Origin: Micromonospora sp. HM5-17
Lineage (GTDB): Bacteria; Actinomycetota; Actinomycetes; Mycobacteriales; Micromonosporaceae
Direction: 5' to 3'
NCBI RefSeq assembly: GCF_003762835.1
Contig: NZ_RJWA01000007.1
Span: 301,296-365,295, forward strand
DNA length: 64,000 nucleotides
The stretch's first letter is position 1, and every line of letters starts with the position of its first letter. The notes beneath the pieces were generated by a model. It was not told the origin of the DNA. It searched no databases and saw only the letters and a program-made list of their open reading frames with translations. Of this stretch, positions 61,825-64,000 are shown one piece after another. A program made the position numbers and the translations under genes.

Positions 61825-62910
61825 ATGACCGAACGACCGTCCACAAGGGCGTTGACCCGCCGTCGGCTGCTCACCGTGTCGGCCGGCGCGGCCGCGGCCA
61901 TCGGCGCCGCCGGACTGCCCGTCCTCCAGACCGGCGCACCGGCGCTCGGTGACAAGAAGATCACTGTCGAGCCGCTCATCCCCCCGCAGAACCGGGGCAT
62001 CATCCTCTACAGCGTGCGGGACCGGATCACCGCGGCCCCGGACGACAGCGGCGTGCCGTACGGCTTCGAGCGGGTCCTCGCCCGGCTCGCCGAGATCGGT
62101 TACCGGGAGGTCGAGTTCGCCGGGTACACCCAGCACCCCTCGATCCTGGGCCGGCAGATCACGCCGAGGGAGATCCGCAAGATTCTCGACGACAACGGCC
62201 TGGTTGCCAACGGCACGCACACCCAGATCGACCCGGCGACGTTCGAGCAGCAGTTGGACATCGCCGAGGAGCTGGGGATGACGAACATCGGTACCGGCTC
62301 CGACCCGACCACCAGCCCGTACCAATCCGACTGGGACGCGGCGGCGGACACCTGGAACGAGCTGGGACGGCGGGCCAGGGCGCGGGGCATCAAGCTCTAC
62401 ACCCACAACCACGACGCGGCGTACGGCTTCCTGCTCGACGCCGGCCCGCTCGACGCGAACGGTCGCCCCACCCGCTCCTCGGGCGTACGGCGCCTGGAGT
62501 ACTTCTTCAGAAAGACCGACCCGAAGTACGTCTTCTTCGAGATGGACATCTACTGGGCGTACGTGGCGAGGTTCAAGTACCGGACGTACACCAACCCGGC
62601 CGGGCAGGTGAAGACGGACATCTTCGACCCGATCCTCACCGTCGCCCGCCGGACCAAGCGGTTCCCGCTCTTCCACGCCAAGGACGGTGACAAGGCGCCC
62701 GACCAGGCGAACGGCTACACGATGGTGCCGTTCGGCGAGGGCGACCTGAACTTCCAGCAGTTCTTCGAGGTGATCGGGGAGCAGGAGTTCCACCACGTCA
62801 ACTGGGAGCAGGACACGGCCCCGGGCGGCACGGCAAATCCGGGCCAGTCCCTGGCGTTCGCCGACCTCAGCTACCAGAACATGTCCGAACTGACCATCTA
62901 CCGCCGCTGA
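61825..62910 (+). CDS. Tat-exported sugar phosphate isomerase/epimerase-like TIM barrel
   Basis: A 361-residue protein. The Tat signal TRRRLLTVSAGAAAAIGAAG is followed by an AP-endonuclease-2/xylose-isomerase-like TIM barrel ('GIILYSVRDRITAAPDDSGV', 'RLAEIGYREVEFAGYTQHPS', 'IKLYTHNHDAAYGF', 'VFFEMDIYWAYVARFKYRTY', 'FPLFHAKDGDK'). Glu/His/Asp residues on these strands are the usual metal ligands. Start ATG 61825 follows GGTGGAGAAG. It is divergent from ROK 1 and lies before ROK 2, suggesting sugar-responsive control. Exported isomerase-like proteins often act on keto-sugars or inositols; the substrate is unknown. Confidence 0.85.
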   Translation: MTERPSTRALTRRRLLTVSAGAAAAIGAAGLPVLQTGAPALGDKKITVEPLIPPQNRGIILYSVRDRITAAPDDSGVPYGFERVLARLAEIGYREVEFAGYTQHPSILGRQITPREIRKILDDNGLVANGTHTQIDPATFEQQLDIAEELGMTNIGTGSDPTTSPYQSDWDAAADTWNELGRRARARGIKLYTHNHDAAYGFLLDAGPLDANGRPTRSSGVRRLEYFFRKTDPKYVFFEMDIYWAYVARFKYRTYTNPAGQVKTDIFDPILTVARRTKRFPLFHAKDGDKAPDQANGYTMVPFGEGDLNFQQFFEVIGEQEFHHVNWEQDTAPGGTANPGQSLAFADLSYQNMSELTIYRR

Positions 62911-62940
62911 TGAGCCGGCGGCCTGTGGGAGCCCCGGGCC

Positions 62941-62968
62941 CAACTTCTGCTGGCTCGTAAAAAAGTTG
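62941..62968. promoter_or_regulatory. Inverted repeat CAACTT-N16-AAGTTG before ROK 2
   Basis: The six-base arms resemble the AACTT/AAGTT arms upstream of ROK 1. The site lies in the 166-bp gap between the isomerase and ROK 2 and is AT-rich for this genome. Confidence 0.45.
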
Positions 62969-63018
62969 TGCCACAGATCGATGAAAGCTCTGGACACCGA
63001 GAGCGGAAGGCTCCTAGT

Positions 63019-63029
63019 GTGTCGGACAC
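63019..63029. promoter_or_regulatory. GTGTCGGACAC palindrome upstream of ROK 2
   Basis: An 11-bp palindrome with one central base, 47 bp before the GTG start. Candidate operator or promoter element. Confidence 0.4.
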
Positions 63030-63076
63030 GACACGCCGACGTTTCGCCGATGTGACCCGCTTCGAGGGAGGGTGCC

Positions 63077-64000
63077 GTGCGTACGGCTGAACCTCTGCAC
63101 CTGCGGCTTCTGCGTCTACTGCGCGACCACGGCACGATCTCCCGGGCTGAACTCGCCGACCGGCTGGAGATGCCCCGGCCGCGCCTGCTCGCCGAGTTGG
63201 AGCGGCTGGTCGGGTTGGGTTTCGTGGCCGAGGCCGGCATGGCGGCGTCTCGGGGTGGTCGCCGGTCCACGTTGGTGGAGATCAGCCCTCATCTGCGGTT
63301 CGCCGCGGTGGATCTGGGTGCGAGTTCGATCGACGTGGAGGTGGTGAACGGTCGGCTGGAGCCGGTGGTGGCGTACGCCGAGGAAGCCGACATCCGGTCC
63401 GGACCGAAGGCGATCCTGCACCGGGTCAACGAACTGCTGGCCAAGGCGCGGGCGGACGGGGCGTACGAGCGGCTCGACGGCGTGGGGATCGGTGTTCCGG
63501 GGCCGGTGAGCTTCCGGGACGGGGTGCCGGTCTCGCCGCCGATCATGCCCGGCTGGGACCGCTTTCCCGTGCGGGAGTTGTTGACCCGGGAGCACGGTTG
63601 TCCGGCGGTGGTGGACAACGACGTCAACATCATGGCGATCGGGGAGCGGCACGGCGGGGTCGCGCACTCGGTGGACGACTTCCTCTTCGTGAAGATCGGT
63701 ACCGGGGTCGGGTGCGGCATCTACCTGTCGGGTGAGGTCTACCGCGGCACCGACGGGTGTGCCGGGGACATCGGGCACATCCAGGTGGACTCACATGGGC
63801 CGGTCTGTTCGTGCGGCAACGTGGGGTGCCTGGAGGCGCTGTTCAGCGGGGCCGCGTTGGCGAAGGACGCGACGCTCGCGGCTCGGAGTGGTACGTCGCC
63901 GGCATTGGCCGAGCGGTTGTCGGCGCAGGGTGCGCTGACGGCTCGGGACGTCGCGGAGGCGGCCGGCGAGGGCGATGTCACCAGCATCCGGTTGATCCGC
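63077..64000 (+). CDS. ROK family transcriptional regulator (3' end outside window)
   Basis: The frame is open from GTG 63077 (after GAGGGAGGGTGCC) to the window end, giving 308 residues starting RTAEPLHLRLLRLLRDHGTI. wHTH 'SRAELADRLEMPRPRLLAEL' is followed by the ROK fold 'RFAAVDLGASSIDVEVVNGR', 'GVGIGVPGPVSFRDGVPVSP', 'AVVDNDVNIMAIGERHGG' and zinc motif CSCGNVGCLEA. It is clearly paralogous to ROK 1. Because it lies on the other side of the isomerase gene, two related regulators bracket one enzyme. Confidence 0.9.
   Translation, partial: MRTAEPLHLRLLRLLRDHGTISRAELADRLEMPRPRLLAELERLVGLGFVAEAGMAASRGGRRSTLVEISPHLRFAAVDLGASSIDVEVVNGRLEPVVAYAEEADIRSGPKAILHRVNELLAKARADGAYERLDGVGIGVPGPVSFRDGVPVSPPIMPGWDRFPVRELLTREHGCPAVVDNDVNIMAIGERHGGVAHSVDDFLFVKIGTGVGCGIYLSGEVYRGTDGCAGDIGHIQVDSHGPVCSCGNVGCLEALFSGAALAKDATLAARSGTSPALAERLSAQGALTARDVAEAAGEGDVTSIRLIR

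Noticed and set aside
1..64000. CRISPR arrays, rRNA genes, integrases or transposases
   Set aside because: No regularly spaced repeats, rRNA signatures or recombinase motifs were seen. The only tandem repeats are the Ig-domain units and the short 14-bp repeat at 4864-4904.

Overview
The window is very GC-rich, uses GTG and TTG starts freely, and packs genes with ATGA/GTGA overlaps. It carries regulator families typical of filamentous actinobacteria (LAL-type LuxR, SARP, PadR, ROK, FCD-GntR) and a Streptomyces-type contractile injection locus. A member of the Micromonosporaceae, such as Micromonospora, is my best guess from gene content; no rRNA or other phylogenetic marker is present.

Layout. 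(1) 1-1053: a PadR/GyrI-like regulatory pair with a perfect 18-bp palindrome at its start. (2) 1180-1620: a protein remnant. (3) 1939-33244: a contractile injection system (CIS) locus. Two activators (LAL 1939-4815, SARP 5164-5982) lie at one end, and a degenerate receiver/LuxR regulator (31044-31667) and a membrane protein (31955-33244) at the other. The structural operon runs leftwards from 19112 to 5989: sheath, tube, tail-assembly-chaperone-like pair, long Pro-rich protein, second tube, LysM hub, VgrG-like spike, PAAR tip, gp25, baseplate J, gpI-like, and a zinc-ribbon membrane protein. A second leftward operon (30855 to 20554) encodes a beta-propeller protein, a DUF4255 terminator, an AAA+ ATPase and two DUF4157 (eCIS core) effectors. 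An unrelated alpha/beta hydrolase sits between the operons. The two effectors share an apparently identical 523-bp 5' module followed by unrelated C-terminal domains, so they look like swappable cargo. (4) 33269-38093: small accessory genes (LOG-like protein lacking a start codon, cupin, GlxA-type regulator, OCD/PhzF pair with a divergent LysR). (5) 38232-42239: a tRNA-Arg-like gene interrupted by 57 bp in its anticodon loop, a TerD-domain protein, a nested inverted repeat, and a scar with three gene remnants. (6) 42240-50832: a secreted oxidative carbohydrate module: two giant DUF1080 proteins flanking a two-domain laccase, one with ThuA, discoidin and PQQ-dehydrogenase domains and the other with a cupredoxin and six Ig-like repeats. 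(7) 51412-52230: an aminoglycoside adenylyltransferase-like gene. (8) 52381-59838: an L-fucose island: secreted GH95 fucosidase, FAH-family hydrolase, L-fuconate dehydratase, a truncated sugar-binding protein and an FCD-GntR regulator, with a recurring ACATCSGATGT palindrome. (9) 60023-64000: two ROK regulators flanking a Tat-exported TIM-barrel sugar isomerase-like protein.

How it works together. The CIS genes would build a phage-tail-like contractile machine; the two membrane-anchored proteins suggest envelope association, and the DUF4157 proteins are its likely payload. A tandem ACCTAACG repeat with an 11-bp period at 31863-31881 has the geometry of a SARP box and links the SARP to the divergent CIS promoter. 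The right third is a polysaccharide-utilisation region whose regulators sit next to their probable operators. The strongest observations for follow-up are a possible programmed -1 frameshift between the CIS chaperone-like genes, the TIKI/TraB-like signature in one CIS effector, the interrupted tRNA, and an unnamed domain shared by the two DUF1080 proteins.
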